Below, piece by piece: positions 1 through 8,303 of a stretch of DNA of 64,000 nucleotides (position 1 is its first letter; the number at the start of each line of letters is the position of its first letter). Location of the stretch: assembly GCF_009758015.1 (NCBI RefSeq), contig NZ_WSEL01000003.1, forward strand, positions 1,860,001 to 1,924,000. The letters are read 5' to 3'. The position numbers and the translations under genes were made by a program. Below the pieces are notes generated by a model, which ran no database searches, was not told the DNA's origin, and saw only the letters and a list, made by a program, of their open reading frames with translations. This stretch comes from Ramlibacter pinisoli (lineage in GTDB: Bacteria; Pseudomonadota; Gammaproteobacteria; Burkholderiales; Burkholderiaceae_C).

Positions 1-1830
1 AAGAACTGGCGGCTGGACGACGTCAGCGACGACCGCATCATCGCCTGCGACCTGAACGACCAGGCATCGGCCCGCAACCTGGTGCGCAGCGTCGGCCCCC
101 AGACCGTCTTCGACTGCGTGGCCTATGGCGCCTACTCCTTCGAGGAAGACGCCGGCCTGATCCACCAGACCAACTACACGGCCCTGGTGCATCTCGTGGA
201 GTTGCTGCGGGCGCAGCCGTTTTCGGCGTTCGTGCACGCGGGAAGCTCGTCCGAGTACGGCCTGAACTGCAGCGCCCCCGCCGAGGATGCGGTGTGCAGT
301 CCCAACAGCCACTATGCGGTCTCCAAGCTGGCGATGGCCCACTACCTGGAGTTCGTCGGCACCCAGAAGCAGTTCCCGTGCGTGAACCTGCGGCTGTATT
401 CCGTCTATGGTCCGCTGGAAGACACGTCCCGCCTGATCCCCAACATCGTCCGCCACGCGCTGCGCGGCGAACTGCCGCCGCTGGTGGATCCCCGCACGTC
501 GCGCGACTTCGTGCACGTCGACGATGTCTGCGCCGCCTTCATCCTGGCCGCAGCCAAGATGAATCCGGAGCTGTACGGCCAGCACTTCAACATCGGGACC
601 GGGCAGCGCACGACCATCGCCGACCTGGCATCCGTCGTGCGGGAGACGTTCTCCGTCCGGCAGGAGCCGCAGTTCGGCAGCATGGAGGGCCGCCAGTGGG
701 ACCTTCCCGACTGGTATGCAGACCCGCGCAAGGCGCAGGCCCTGCTCGGCTGGCAGGCTGTCGTGCCGCTGGCCGACGGCCTGCGCTCGACGGCGGCCTG
801 GATCGGCTCCCTGAGCGCCGAACAGCTCGCCGGTGCCACCAAGCGGCTCGCGGGCCAGCCGCGCCGCAGCGTGTCGGCCATCATCGCCTGCTACAAGGAC
901 GCGCAGGCGATCCCGATCATGCACGAGCGCCTCACGGACACCTTCCGGCGCATCGGCATCGACTACGAGATCATCTTCATCAACGACGGCAGCCCGGACA
1001 ACAGCGCCGAGGTCATCCGGGCGATCAGCCAGCGCGACCCGCGCGTCCTGGGCATCACGCACTCGCGCAACTTCGGCTCGCAGATGGCGTTCCGCAGTGG
1101 CATGGAACTGTCGACCAAGGACGCGGTGGTGCTGCTCGACGGCGACCTGCAGGATCCGCCCGAACTGATCGAGCAGTTCCACCAGACCTGGCAGCAAGGC
1201 GGCTTTGACGTCGTGTACGGACGTCGCATCAAGCGGGAGATGCCCTGGTACTGGGGGATGATGTACAAGGGCTTCTATCGCGTCTTCGCAGCCTTCAGCT
1301 ACGTCAACATCCCCCTGGACGCCGGCGACTTCTGCCTGATGGACAAGCGGGTGGTCAGCTGGCTCCTCAACTGCCCGGAGCGGGACCTCTTCCTGCGCGG
1401 CCTGCGTGCCTACGTCGGCTTCCGGCAGACGGGTGTCGACTACGTGCGGCCAGAGCGCATGTTCGGCGTCTCGACCAACAACCTGCTGAAGAACATCGAC
1501 TGGGCCAAGAAGGGCATCTTCTCCTTCAGCAACGCGCCGCTGACCATGCTGACCAGCGCCGGCAGCGTGCTGCTGGCCCTGTCCTGCGTCGTCGCCGTGG
1601 TGGTGGCCTTGCTGCGGCTGTTCTTCCCCGACATCGCACCGCGCGGCATCACCACCCTGCTGATCCTGATCCTGATCTTCGGCTCGCTCAACCTGTTCGC
1701 CGTCGGCCTGGTGGGCGAGTACGTCGCGAAGATCATGGCCGAGGTGAAATCGCGCCCGCGGCTGATCCGCTCGGCCCTGATCCGGCACGGCGAATCCACC
1801 GAACTCCTGCCCGACGGCAAGGTCCGCTGA
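1..1830 (+). CDS. NAD-dependent epimerase/dehydratase fused to a GT2 glycosyltransferase (5' partial)
   Basis: The frame is open from the first base, so the true start and the NAD-binding glycine motif lie upstream. Counting from the first visible codon, residues 1 to about 280 are an extended SDR domain with YAVSK (Tyr105, Lys109). From about residue 285 a family 2 glycosyltransferase domain begins, with DGDLQDPP around residue 380 as the metal/nucleotide-sugar motif. Two membrane helices near residues 514-540 and 550-575 resemble GtrB/DPM1-type polyprenyl-phosphate glycosyltransferases. The following methyltransferases and GtrA protein point to sugar modification of a surface glycan. I infer that one protein makes a nucleotide sugar and transfers it to a lipid carrier; the sugar is unknown. 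Confidence 0.88.
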   Translation, partial: KNWRLDDVSDDRIIACDLNDQASARNLVRSVGPQTVFDCVAYGAYSFEEDAGLIHQTNYTALVHLVELLRAQPFSAFVHAGSSSEYGLNCSAPAEDAVCSPNSHYAVSKLAMAHYLEFVGTQKQFPCVNLRLYSVYGPLEDTSRLIPNIVRHALRGELPPLVDPRTSRDFVHVDDVCAAFILAAAKMNPELYGQHFNIGTGQRTTIADLASVVRETFSVRQEPQFGSMEGRQWDLPDWYADPRKAQALLGWQAVVPLADGLRSTAAWIGSLSAEQLAGATKRLAGQPRRSVSAIIACYKDAQAIPIMHERLTDTFRRIGIDYEIIFINDGSPDNSAEVIRAISQRDPRVLGITHSRNFGSQMAFRSGMELSTKDAVVLLDGDLQDPPELIEQFHQTWQQGGFDVVYGRRIKREMPWYWGMMYKGFYRVFAAFSYVNIPLDAGDFCLMDKRVVSWLLNCPERDLFLRGLRAYVGFRQTGVDYVRPERMFGVSTNNLLKNIDWAKKGIFSFSNAPLTMLTSAGSVLLALSCVVAVVVALLRLFFPDIAPRGITTLLILILIFGSLNLFAVGLVGEYVAKIMAEVKSRPRLIRSALIRHGESTELLPDGKVR

Positions 1831-1833
1831 CCG

Positions 1834-2583
1834 ATGCAGGCCCGCGACGAGTTCAAGCCGATTCCCGTCCGACCGCCGTCGGATGCGCCCCTGGCGTTCG
1901 CCCTGCGCTGCCTGGTGGACCTGCAGCTGGGCAGCATCGTCAAGCACCTGCGGCCGCGGCTGGCGACGGTCAGGGGACGCCTGCTGGACGTCGGCGCCGG
2001 CGAGTCGCCGTGGCGTTCCTGGCTGCCGGCCTCCGTGACCTACCAGGGGCTCGACATCGGCACCGCCTCCGAGTTCGGGATGGCCCCGGGCCGGGACATC
2101 GTGTACTACGAAGGGCGCGTCATGCCCTTCGCGGACAACAGCTTCGACTGCGCGTTGTGCATCGAAGTGCTGGAACACGCCGAGGACCCCGAGCTCCTGG
2201 TCGCGGAGATGGCGCGCGTGCTGCGCCCCGGCGGGGAACTGCTGCTCAGCGTGCCCTGGTCGGCCCGGCTGCACCACCTGCCCTACGACTTCCACCGCTT
2301 CTCCCCCATGCGGCTGCGCAGGCTGGTGGAGTCGGGCGGCTTCGTCTCGGTCGACATCGCCGAGCGGGGCACCGACGTGTCGGCCATCGCCAACAAGCTC
2401 ATCGTCCTCACCATCCGGCTGCTGTCGCCCGGCGTCGGATTGCTGTGGCGCCTGCCCGCGGCCATCCCCACCGGCCTCGTCGCCGCGGCGTTCGTCGCCA
2501 GCGCACACCTGTGCGAGGCGTTCGGCCTGGGTTCCAAGCTCGATCCGCTCGGGTATTTCGTGCGCGCCCACAAGCCGGCGTGA
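1834..2583 (+). CDS. Class I SAM-dependent methyltransferase
   Basis: A 249-residue protein starting 3 bases after the upstream stop. LLDVGAGES near residue 50 is the SAM-binding glycine motif, followed by an acidic residue in YQGLDIG and by the motif IEVLEHAEDPELLVAEMARV, typical of Methyltransf_11 proteins. The C-terminal part is hydrophobic (about residues 190-235) and may associate with the membrane. It sits between a glycosyltransferase and a second methyltransferase, so the likely substrate is a glycan or glycolipid; the sequence does not identify it. Confidence 0.85.
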   Translation: MQARDEFKPIPVRPPSDAPLAFALRCLVDLQLGSIVKHLRPRLATVRGRLLDVGAGESPWRSWLPASVTYQGLDIGTASEFGMAPGRDIVYYEGRVMPFADNSFDCALCIEVLEHAEDPELLVAEMARVLRPGGELLLSVPWSARLHHLPYDFHRFSPMRLRRLVESGGFVSVDIAERGTDVSAIANKLIVLTIRLLSPGVGLLWRLPAAIPTGLVAAAFVASAHLCEAFGLGSKLDPLGYFVRAHKPA

Positions 2584-3512
2584 ACGCCCCGGACTTTCCC
2601 ATCGCCCCCATGGCCAGTCGCTCCTGCCCCGTCTGCAACACCCCCTCCTCGTCCGCGCGCCTGTTCCTGTCCGAGAGCATCGACCGCTCCAAGCTGTCCG
2701 GATTCAGCTTCGCGTCGCGCAAGACGCCCGAATTCATGCGGCACCGGCTGGTGCAATGCACCCACTGCGACCTGGTCTACGCCGATGAGCCGCCGGCCGC
2801 AGAGGAACTCGCGCACGCGTACCACGCCGCCGAGTACGACAGCGCGGAGGAAGCCGACGACGCCGCGGCAGCCTACGTGAGAGCCATCGGCCCGCTGCTG
2901 CAGAAGGTTCGCGGACGGGCCAGCGCGCTGGAAATCGGCACCGGAACTGGCGTGTTCCTGGAGCATCTGGGCCGGGCGGGCTTCGCCAGGCTGGTCGGCG
3001 TGGAGCCGTCGCCGGCTGCCATCGCGGCCGCGCCGGCGCACCGGCGCGACTGGATCCGCCAGGCCATGTTCGACAAGTCGGACTTCGCGCCGGCGTCCTT
3101 CGACCTCGTGTGCTGCTTCATGACCATGGAGCATGTGCGCGATCCGCTGGCGGTGGCCCGATCGGCCCGGGAACTGGTCCGGCCGGGTGGCGCGTTCGTC
3201 ACCGTCACCCACGACTGGCGCGGCCTCGTCAACCGGGTGCTGGGCAGCCGTTCGCCCATCATCGACATCGAGCACCTGCAGCTGTTCTCGCCGGAGAGCC
3301 TGCGCCACCTGTTCGCGAACGCGGGCTTCGAGGGCTTCGATGCCCGCCCCTTCGCCAACCGGTACGCCCTGCGCTACTGGACGCGCCTCGCGCCGCTGCC
3401 CCTGGGCATGAAGCGCGCCGTCTCGTCCGGGCTGGAGGCCACGGGGCTGGCCCGGCGCAAACTGAGCGTCAATGTCGGCAACACCATCGCCTACGGGATC
3501 CGGGGTGACTGA
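2580..3512 (+). CDS. SAM-dependent methyltransferase with N-terminal Cys motif
   Basis: The GTG at 2580 overlaps the upstream TGA (GTGA), suggesting translational coupling; ATG 2610 is the alternative start and gives a 300-residue protein. After that ATG, CPVC and later CTHC form a zinc-ribbon-like pair seen in sugar C-methyltransferase-like proteins. The SAM motif is ALEIGTGTGVFLEHL, followed by FDLVCCFMTMEHVRDP, which matches the Methyltransf_23 type. It belongs to the polysaccharide-modification set with its neighbours. The acceptor is unknown. Confidence 0.82.
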   Translation: MNAPDFPIAPMASRSCPVCNTPSSSARLFLSESIDRSKLSGFSFASRKTPEFMRHRLVQCTHCDLVYADEPPAAEELAHAYHAAEYDSAEEADDAAAAYVRAIGPLLQKVRGRASALEIGTGTGVFLEHLGRAGFARLVGVEPSPAAIAAAPAHRRDWIRQAMFDKSDFAPASFDLVCCFMTMEHVRDPLAVARSARELVRPGGAFVTVTHDWRGLVNRVLGSRSPIIDIEHLQLFSPESLRHLFANAGFEGFDARPFANRYALRYWTRLAPLPLGMKRAVSSGLEATGLARRKLSVNVGNTIAYGIRGD

Positions 3513-3882
3513 GTCGCGTCCCCTGCGCTTCGTGCTGGCCGGCGCCGCCAACACGGCCTTCGGCTTCGGCGTCTACGGCGCCCTCGCGCTCACGGGCCTG
3601 GCCACATGGTTGTGCCTGCTCCTGGGCACGCTGGCCGGCATCGCGTTCAACTTCGTGACCTGGGGCGCCTATGTGTTCCGCGACCTCACCATCGCGCGCC
3701 TGCCATCCTTCCTTGCCGCCTATGGCTTCGTCTATGCCGCGAACCTGGGCCTGCTGCACCTGCTGCTGCCCTGGACCCACAACCGGATCTGGACCCAGCT
3801 GTTCCTGGTGCCGGCGATGGCCGTCCTGTCCTACCTGCTCATGAACGGGCTGGTCTTCCGCGGCAACCGGGCCGGGCGTTGA
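3505..3882 (+). CDS. GtrA-like membrane protein
   Basis: A 125-residue protein with four predicted membrane helices and the GtrA-family opening RPLRFVLAGAANTAFGFGVY. The GTG start at 3505 overlaps the previous gene's stop; an in-frame start at 3472 would overlap that gene by 41 bases and looks less likely. GtrA proteins are thought to help flip or present polyprenyl-phosphate sugars for GtrB-type transferases, which fits the GT2 domain encoded first in this cluster. It ends the polysaccharide block. Confidence 0.8.
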   Translation: MTESRPLRFVLAGAANTAFGFGVYGALALTGLATWLCLLLGTLAGIAFNFVTWGAYVFRDLTIARLPSFLAAYGFVYAANLGLLHLLLPWTHNRIWTQLFLVPAMAVLSYLLMNGLVFRGNRAGR

Positions 3883-4032
3883 CCAGCGCGGCCTGACGGC
3901 ACGGGCGCAGGCGACAGCTGTTGACGGGGCCCCGGGATGGGGCGGCGCGTGCTGTGGGCGGCAGGTCGGGGAACGCGGATTCGCCAGTCTAGACGCCGCG
4001 ACCTAACACCGCCCCCGTCGCCGGTCGTACAG

Positions 4033-4069
4033 TCTCCGGATTGCACGGCCCGACCACCCATTCCGGAGA
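4033..4069 (+). promoter_or_regulatory. Hairpin enclosing the phasin ribosome-binding site
   Basis: TCTCCGGA (4033-4040) and TCCGGAGA (4062-4069) are perfect 8-base complements separated by 21 bases. The second arm contains the GGAGA ribosome-binding site of the gene starting at 4076. If transcribed, the stem would mask that site. Whether the promoter lies upstream of 4033 is not known. Confidence 0.4.
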
Positions 4070-4075
4070 TCCAGC

Positions 4076-4591
4076 ATGGTCAAGAAGACGACATCCGGCA
4101 CCGACGACAGTGCCGACCCGACAGGCAGCGCACAGTTCGCCGGCACGGTGAAGGACTCGGCCAGCAAGATCTGGCTGGCCGGCCTGGGCGCCTTCGCCAA
4201 GGCGCAGGAGGAAGGCGGCAAGGTGTTCGAGACGCTGGTCAAGGAAGGCCTGTCGATCCAGCGCAAGACCCAGGCCGCGGCCGGGGAACGGCTGAACGAG
4301 GCCACCAGCCGGATGGCCAGCATGGCGACCGGCTTCACCTCCCGGACCTCCGGCCAGTGGGACAAGCTGGAAACCATCTTCGAGGAACGCGTCGCCAAGT
4401 CGTTGAACCGGCTGGGCGTGCCGTCGGCCAGGGACGTCGAGGCCCTGCAGGCCCGCATCGACGAGTTGCAGCGCACGGTGGACCGGCTGAGCGCCCGCTC
4501 CGTCGGCAAGAGCGCGCCGGCGGCCGGCGGCGCCGCCAAGTCCACGGCCAGGAAGCGGCCGGTCCGCAAGACGGCCAAGCCCCCGGCCTGA
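4076..4591 (+). CDS. Phasin / polyhydroxyalkanoate granule-associated protein (PhaF-like)
   Basis: A 171-residue protein. Residues about 20-130 form a long amphipathic helical phasin domain containing KIWLAGLGAFAKAQEEGGKV, the hallmark of PhaI/PhaF-type granule proteins. A short coiled stretch (residues about 120-142) and an Ala/Lys/Pro-rich basic tail follow, as in PhaF, whose tail binds DNA. Phasins coat PHA granules and affect their size and segregation. It starts at ATG 4076 behind GGAGA. A terminator follows at 4615, so it is probably transcribed alone. Confidence 0.88.
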   Translation: MVKKTTSGTDDSADPTGSAQFAGTVKDSASKIWLAGLGAFAKAQEEGGKVFETLVKEGLSIQRKTQAAAGERLNEATSRMASMATGFTSRTSGQWDKLETIFEERVAKSLNRLGVPSARDVEALQARIDELQRTVDRLSARSVGKSAPAAGGAAKSTARKRPVRKTAKPPA

Positions 4592-4614
4592 GGCGGCGCG
4601 ACTCACGGAACCAC

Positions 4615-4640
4615 AAGGGCGCTGCGGCGCCCTTCGTCTT
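4615..4640 (+). terminator. Rho-independent-type terminator after the phasin gene
   Basis: An 8-bp perfect stem AAGGGCGC / GCGCCCTT with a TGCG tetraloop (4615-4634), followed by CGTCTT. The T-run is short, so termination may be incomplete. Confidence 0.6.
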
Positions 4641-4654
4641 GCTGCAATGCAGCA
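4640..4654. promoter_or_regulatory. PhaR-like palindrome upstream of the TetR gene
   Basis: TGCTGCAATGCAGCA is a perfect inverted repeat with one central base. Its core CTGC-AAT-GCAG matches the CTGC-N3/4-GCAG pattern described for the PHA repressor PhaR. It lies 37 bases before the TetR start at 4692 and just after the phasin terminator. It could bind PhaR or the adjacent TetR protein. Confidence 0.5.
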
Positions 4655-4691
4655 GTCTGCGCGCAGGCGGCGCCCTACACTGCGGCCCCTC

Positions 4692-5354
4692 ATGGCCAAG
4701 AAAGCCCCGCGGCGCACGGCCGAGCGCATCCTGGAGGTGGCGCTCGACCTCTTCAACCGCTTCGGCGAGCCGAACGTCCCCACCGCGCGCATCTCGGCCG
4801 AGATGCGCATCAGCCCGGGCAACCTGTACTACCACTACCCGGCGAAGGACGACCTGGTCAACCTGCTGTTCGACCGCTACGAGCGCGCGCTGGCGGAACT
4901 GCTGCAGGCCAGCGACGGCGTGCGCGACGTGGAGGACGCCTGGTTCTTCCTGCACACGCTGTTCGAGCTGATCTGGCAGTACCGCTTCCTGTACCGCGAC
5001 CTCAACGACCTGCTGTCCAGGAACCGCCGGCTCGAGTTGCAGTTCCAGCAGGTGCTGGTCGACAAGACGCAGGCGGTGCACACGCTGCTCGCCGGCATGG
5101 GGCGGTCGGGCACGCTCGCGATCGACGCGCGCGAGGTGGAGGCCATGGCCACCAGCATGGTGGTGCTGCTCACCTATTGGCTGAGCTTCGAGTACGTGCG
5201 CGACCCGCGGCATGCGCTCGAACCGGGCTCCGCGCAGACCGCGCTGCTGCGCGGCGCACACCACGTGCTGCATCTGCTGGTACCCTATCTCGACGCGCAC
5301 CAGCGACTGCATTTGCTGGGCCTGGCCGGCGCCTACCACGGCAACGGCCCGTGA
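4692..5354 (+). CDS. TetR/AcrR family transcriptional regulator
   Basis: A 220-residue protein. The N-terminal helix-turn-helix is clear: RILEVALDLFNRFGEPNVPT then ISPGNLYYHYPAKDDLVNLL (to about residue 65), with the NLYYHYP recognition helix typical of TetR proteins. The C-terminal ligand domain resembles the TetR_C group found next to PHA and fatty-acid genes. ATG 4692 is chosen because the product then begins with a short basic arm; the upstream ATG at 4647 would add residues encoded within the palindrome. The ligand is unknown; a role in PHA or acyl-chain metabolism is inferred only from the phasin neighbour. Confidence 0.85.
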   Translation: MAKKAPRRTAERILEVALDLFNRFGEPNVPTARISAEMRISPGNLYYHYPAKDDLVNLLFDRYERALAELLQASDGVRDVEDAWFFLHTLFELIWQYRFLYRDLNDLLSRNRRLELQFQQVLVDKTQAVHTLLAGMGRSGTLAIDAREVEAMATSMVVLLTYWLSFEYVRDPRHALEPGSAQTALLRGAHHVLHLLVPYLDAHQRLHLLGLAGAYHGNGP

Positions 5355-5376
5355 CAAGAACGCACAGGAGACAACA

Positions 5377-6150
5377 GTGGGCAAGTGGGCGGCATTCCCG
5401 CACGTGGGCGACTACCCGCTGGACGCCGACGCGGTGCGCCGGCAGTGGGCCCGGCTGCATGCCGGCGACGCCGAGCCGTTGCCGCACGACGAGGCGGTGC
5501 TGCAGGCCTGGACGCTGTACCACCGCGGCGAGTTCGCGCAGGCCTGCGAGGCGGGCCTGAAGGCAGGAGGCGCCGGCATCACGGTCGCCAACCGCGCCGC
5601 CTGCGTCCACGCCACCTACCTCGAGAAGAAGGAAAAGGCGCGGCTCGAGCTGTTCCTGGAGGCTGCTCAGCGGGCCGAGGCGCAGGCCGCGCGCGAGCCG
5701 TCCAACGCGTCGGCCTGGTACCTGCACGGCTATGCACTGGGCCGCTACAGCCAGGGCATCAGCGTCGCCAAGGCGCTGGCCCAGGGACTGGGCGGCAAGG
5801 TCAAGGAATCGCTCGAGAAGGCCATCAAGCTGCAGCCGCGCCATGCCCAGGCGCACGTCGCGCTGGCCGCCTTCCACGCCGAGGTGATCGACAAGGTCGG
5901 CCCCCTCATCGGCGGCATGACCTACGGTGCCCGCAAGGAGACCGGGCTGGAGCTGTTCCGCGAAGGACTGCGGCTTCATCCCGCATCGGCCATCGGGTTG
6001 ATCGAATACGCCAACGGGCTGGTCATGCTGGAGGGCGACGGCATGCTGGCCGAGGCGACCCGGCTGTACGAGCAGGCGGCGGCCATGGAGCCGATCGACG
6101 CCGCCACGCGGCTGGAGGTCGGGCTGGCGCAGGCGGAACTGCAGGAGTAG
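5377..6150 (+). CDS. Tetratricopeptide-like repeat protein
   Basis: A 257-residue protein starting at GTG 5377 behind CAGGAG. It has no signal peptide or membrane helix. Helical repeats of TPR type are visible in the second half, for example SLEKAIKLQPRHAQAHVALA and ATRLYEQAAAMEPIDAATRL, with GYALGRYSQGISVAKALAQG in the middle. It lies 22 bases after the TetR stop, so the two may be co-transcribed. The function is not known; TPR folds usually mediate protein contacts. Confidence 0.75.
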   Translation: MGKWAAFPHVGDYPLDADAVRRQWARLHAGDAEPLPHDEAVLQAWTLYHRGEFAQACEAGLKAGGAGITVANRAACVHATYLEKKEKARLELFLEAAQRAEAQAAREPSNASAWYLHGYALGRYSQGISVAKALAQGLGGKVKESLEKAIKLQPRHAQAHVALAAFHAEVIDKVGPLIGGMTYGARKETGLELFREGLRLHPASAIGLIEYANGLVMLEGDGMLAEATRLYEQAAAMEPIDAATRLEVGLAQAELQE

Positions 6151-6220
6151 TCCATGGCTGGGCTGCCTGGCGCGGCCTGCGCCTACACCGGCCGGGCCCG
6201 ACGGTGACCAGACTCGCTCG

Positions 6221-6676
6221 ATGGACATCTTTCAAGCCCTTCTGCAAAGCCATGAGCGCCAGCGCTCCATCTGCAAGCGCCTGCTGGCCGACATCGGCGA
6301 CCCCGGCGAACGGGGGCAGGCGTTCGAGGACCTCAAGACCGAGATGGCCGCGCACGAGACGGCCGAGGAGCGCGCGTTCTACGTGCCCCTGATCGAGATC
6401 GACGAGACGGTCGACCCGGCCCGGCACGGCATCGCCGAGCACCACGAGATGGACGAGATGGTCGAGGACATCGGCGACGCCAGCGAGGGCTCGGCCGAAT
6501 GGCTGGAGGCGCTGGGCAAGCTGGTGCACAAGGTCGACCACCACCTGAAGGAGGAAGAGGAGAAGTTCTTCCCGCAGGCGCGCAAAGTGCTCCGGCCCGA
6601 GCTGTTGGAAGAACTAGGCGCGCTGTACCAGCAGGAGCACCAGCGCCTGTACGAAAAGGAAGAAAGCGCGCCCTGA
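6221..6676 (+). CDS. Hemerythrin HHE-domain protein
   Basis: A 151-residue all-helical protein beginning MDIFQALLQSHERQRSIC. Conserved metal-binding positions of the HHE fold are visible as His11 in QSHERQ, HETAEER, EHHEMDEM, and VDHHLKEEEEKFFP. The length equals that of bacterial stand-alone HHE proteins, which bind a di-iron site and sense or carry oxygen or protect against oxidative and nitrosative stress. It is encoded alone, with 70 bases upstream and 154 downstream without another gene. Confidence 0.88.
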   Translation: MDIFQALLQSHERQRSICKRLLADIGDPGERGQAFEDLKTEMAAHETAEERAFYVPLIEIDETVDPARHGIAEHHEMDEMVEDIGDASEGSAEWLEALGKLVHKVDHHLKEEEEKFFPQARKVLRPELLEELGALYQQEHQRLYEKEESAP

Positions 6677-6830
6677 CGCGCCGGGGCAGTCGCCGCGGCC
6701 GTCCGCCACGGCAGAGCGGCCTGCGCCCATGGATAAGCTTTGTCACAGAAGAGGCGGCTCCTTGCCTCGCGCGCAGCTTGCCCGCGGATGAGGCCAGGTC
6801 CATGATCCGCCTTCCCCCGCCCTCCTCACC

Positions 6831-6983
6831 ATGTCGCGCCAGCCGCTAAACCTGTCCGCTGCGGATTTCGATCCCCTGCCCGAACGCCCGGCCCGCACGC
6901 TGCGGTTCTGGCTAGGCAAGGTCGTCGCGATGCCGTTGTGCGTCGCGCTGGCGGTCGCCTACATGCTCAAGCGGTCCGACTGA
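6831..6983 (+). CDS. Small single-span membrane protein (50 aa)
   Basis: A 50-residue frame beginning MSRQPLNLSAADF, with a basic linker (RTLRFWLGK) and one hydrophobic segment VVAMPLCVALAVAYM near the C-terminus, ending KRSD. The layout (polar N-terminus, one helix, basic end) is that of small inner-membrane proteins. The ribosome-binding site is weak. It ends 31 bases before the M14 gene. No family is recognised. Confidence 0.5.
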   Translation: MSRQPLNLSAADFDPLPERPARTLRFWLGKVVAMPLCVALAVAYMLKRSD

Positions 6984-7014
6984 GCCGCAGCCGGCCTGCG
7001 GCGACAATCGCCTC

Positions 7015-7950
7015 ATGACCGCTCCCCTGCCGCCGATCGAGCTCGGCCCACGCGACCTCTCGGCCTACCGTGCCGGCAACACCGGCATCGACTACGTCCA
7101 CCGCTTCGCCTCGGGCCGACCGGGCCCGCACGTGCTCGTGAATGCGCTCACGCATGGCAACGAGTTCTGCGGCATGGTGGCCGCCACCCACCTGCTGGAC
7201 AACGAGGTGCGCCCGCGGATCGGCACGTTGACGGTGAGCTTCGCCAACGTCGAGGCCTACGCCACCTTCGACCCCGACCGGCCGTTCGCCAGCCGGCAGC
7301 TGGTACACAACCTCAACCGGGTCTGGTCGGACGAGCTGCTGGACGGCAGCCAGGACAGCCCCGAGCTGCGCCGCGCGCGCGCCCTGCGCCCCGTCGTCGC
7401 GGCGGCCGACCACATCCTCGATCTGCACTCGACCTCGGAGGACGTCGAGCCGTTCTGGGTCTATCCCGGCTATGCCCGCAACGCCGAGGTGGCACTGGCC
7501 ATCGGCCGGCCCGCGGTGCACCTGGTCATGCCCAGCGGCCTGGGCTCGGGCACGCCGGTCATCCAGCACGGGCGCCATGGCGAGCACGGCGGCACCGCCG
7601 GCGCGGCCCTGGTGGCCGAATGCGGCCAGCATTTCAAGCGGGCCTCCGGCGAGCTGGCGGTCGACGTCACGCTGGATGTGCTGGCGCACTTCGGGCTGAT
7701 CGAGCCGCGCCCGCCGGTGCGCCAGCCGCAGCGCCGCTTCGAGCTGCTGCGCACCTACGTGATCCAGACACCGGACTACCGGTTCACGCGGCCGGTGAAG
7801 GGTTTCGAGACCTTCGCGGCCGGCGAGCTGATCGCGACCGACGGCGAGGTGGAGATCCGCGCGCCCGAGGACTGCACCATCCTGATGCCGGCGCGCGAGC
7901 CCATCGTGGGCAAGGAAGGCGTCTACATCGCCCGCGCGCTGCCGGACTGA
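7015..7950 (+). CDS. Succinylglutamate desuccinylase/aspartoacylase family (M14) deacylase
   Basis: A 311-residue cytoplasmic protein. NALTHGNEFCG near residue 45 carries the His and Glu zinc ligands of the AstE/AspA family, and ILDLHSTSEDVEPFW (about residue 140) supplies the third ligand region. The family removes acyl groups from N-acyl amino acids. The C-terminal beta domain follows from about residue 240. It stands alone and is not next to ast genes, so the substrate cannot be assigned. Confidence 0.82.
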   Translation: MTAPLPPIELGPRDLSAYRAGNTGIDYVHRFASGRPGPHVLVNALTHGNEFCGMVAATHLLDNEVRPRIGTLTVSFANVEAYATFDPDRPFASRQLVHNLNRVWSDELLDGSQDSPELRRARALRPVVAAADHILDLHSTSEDVEPFWVYPGYARNAEVALAIGRPAVHLVMPSGLGSGTPVIQHGRHGEHGGTAGAALVAECGQHFKRASGELAVDVTLDVLAHFGLIEPRPPVRQPQRRFELLRTYVIQTPDYRFTRPVKGFETFAAGELIATDGEVEIRAPEDCTILMPAREPIVGKEGVYIARALPD

Positions 7951-8036
7951 GCCGGCGGGGCCGGCGGGCACGGCCAGGCCGAACCCGTCCGTTGTGCAGC
8001 CGCACGTACCATCCGCGCTTTCCCACCGGAGACCCC

Positions 8037-8288
8037 ATGGCCCTCAAGGATGACTTCGACGCCGCCGTTGCCAATTCCCGCAACCTCAGCGAGCGTCCCG
8101 ACAACGCCACGCTGTTGAAGATCTACGGGCTGTTCAAGCAGGCCACCCAGGGCGACAACACCGCCAGGAAGCCCGGCTTCGGCGACCTGGAGGGGCGCGC
8201 CAAGTGGGACGCCTGGAGCGCCTGCAAGGGCCGCTCGGCCGACGAGGCGATGCAGCAGTACGTGGACCTGATCCAGTCGCTCAGCTGA
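8037..8288 (+). CDS. Acyl-CoA-binding protein
   Basis: An 83-residue protein matching the size and pattern of ACBP: LLKIYGLFKQATQGDN around residues 27-42, then KWDAWSACKGRSADEAMQQY, the conserved CoA-contact region. ACBP binds medium- and long-chain acyl-CoA esters in the cytoplasm and buffers them for lipid or PHA metabolism. The start at ATG 8037 gives the canonical N-terminus. It is convergent with the Bug binding-protein gene, whose stop lies 15 bases away. Confidence 0.92.
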   Translation: MALKDDFDAAVANSRNLSERPDNATLLKIYGLFKQATQGDNTARKPGFGDLEGRAKWDAWSACKGRSADEAMQQYVDLIQSLS

Positions 8289-8303
8289 CCCGATCGGCCC
8301 CGC

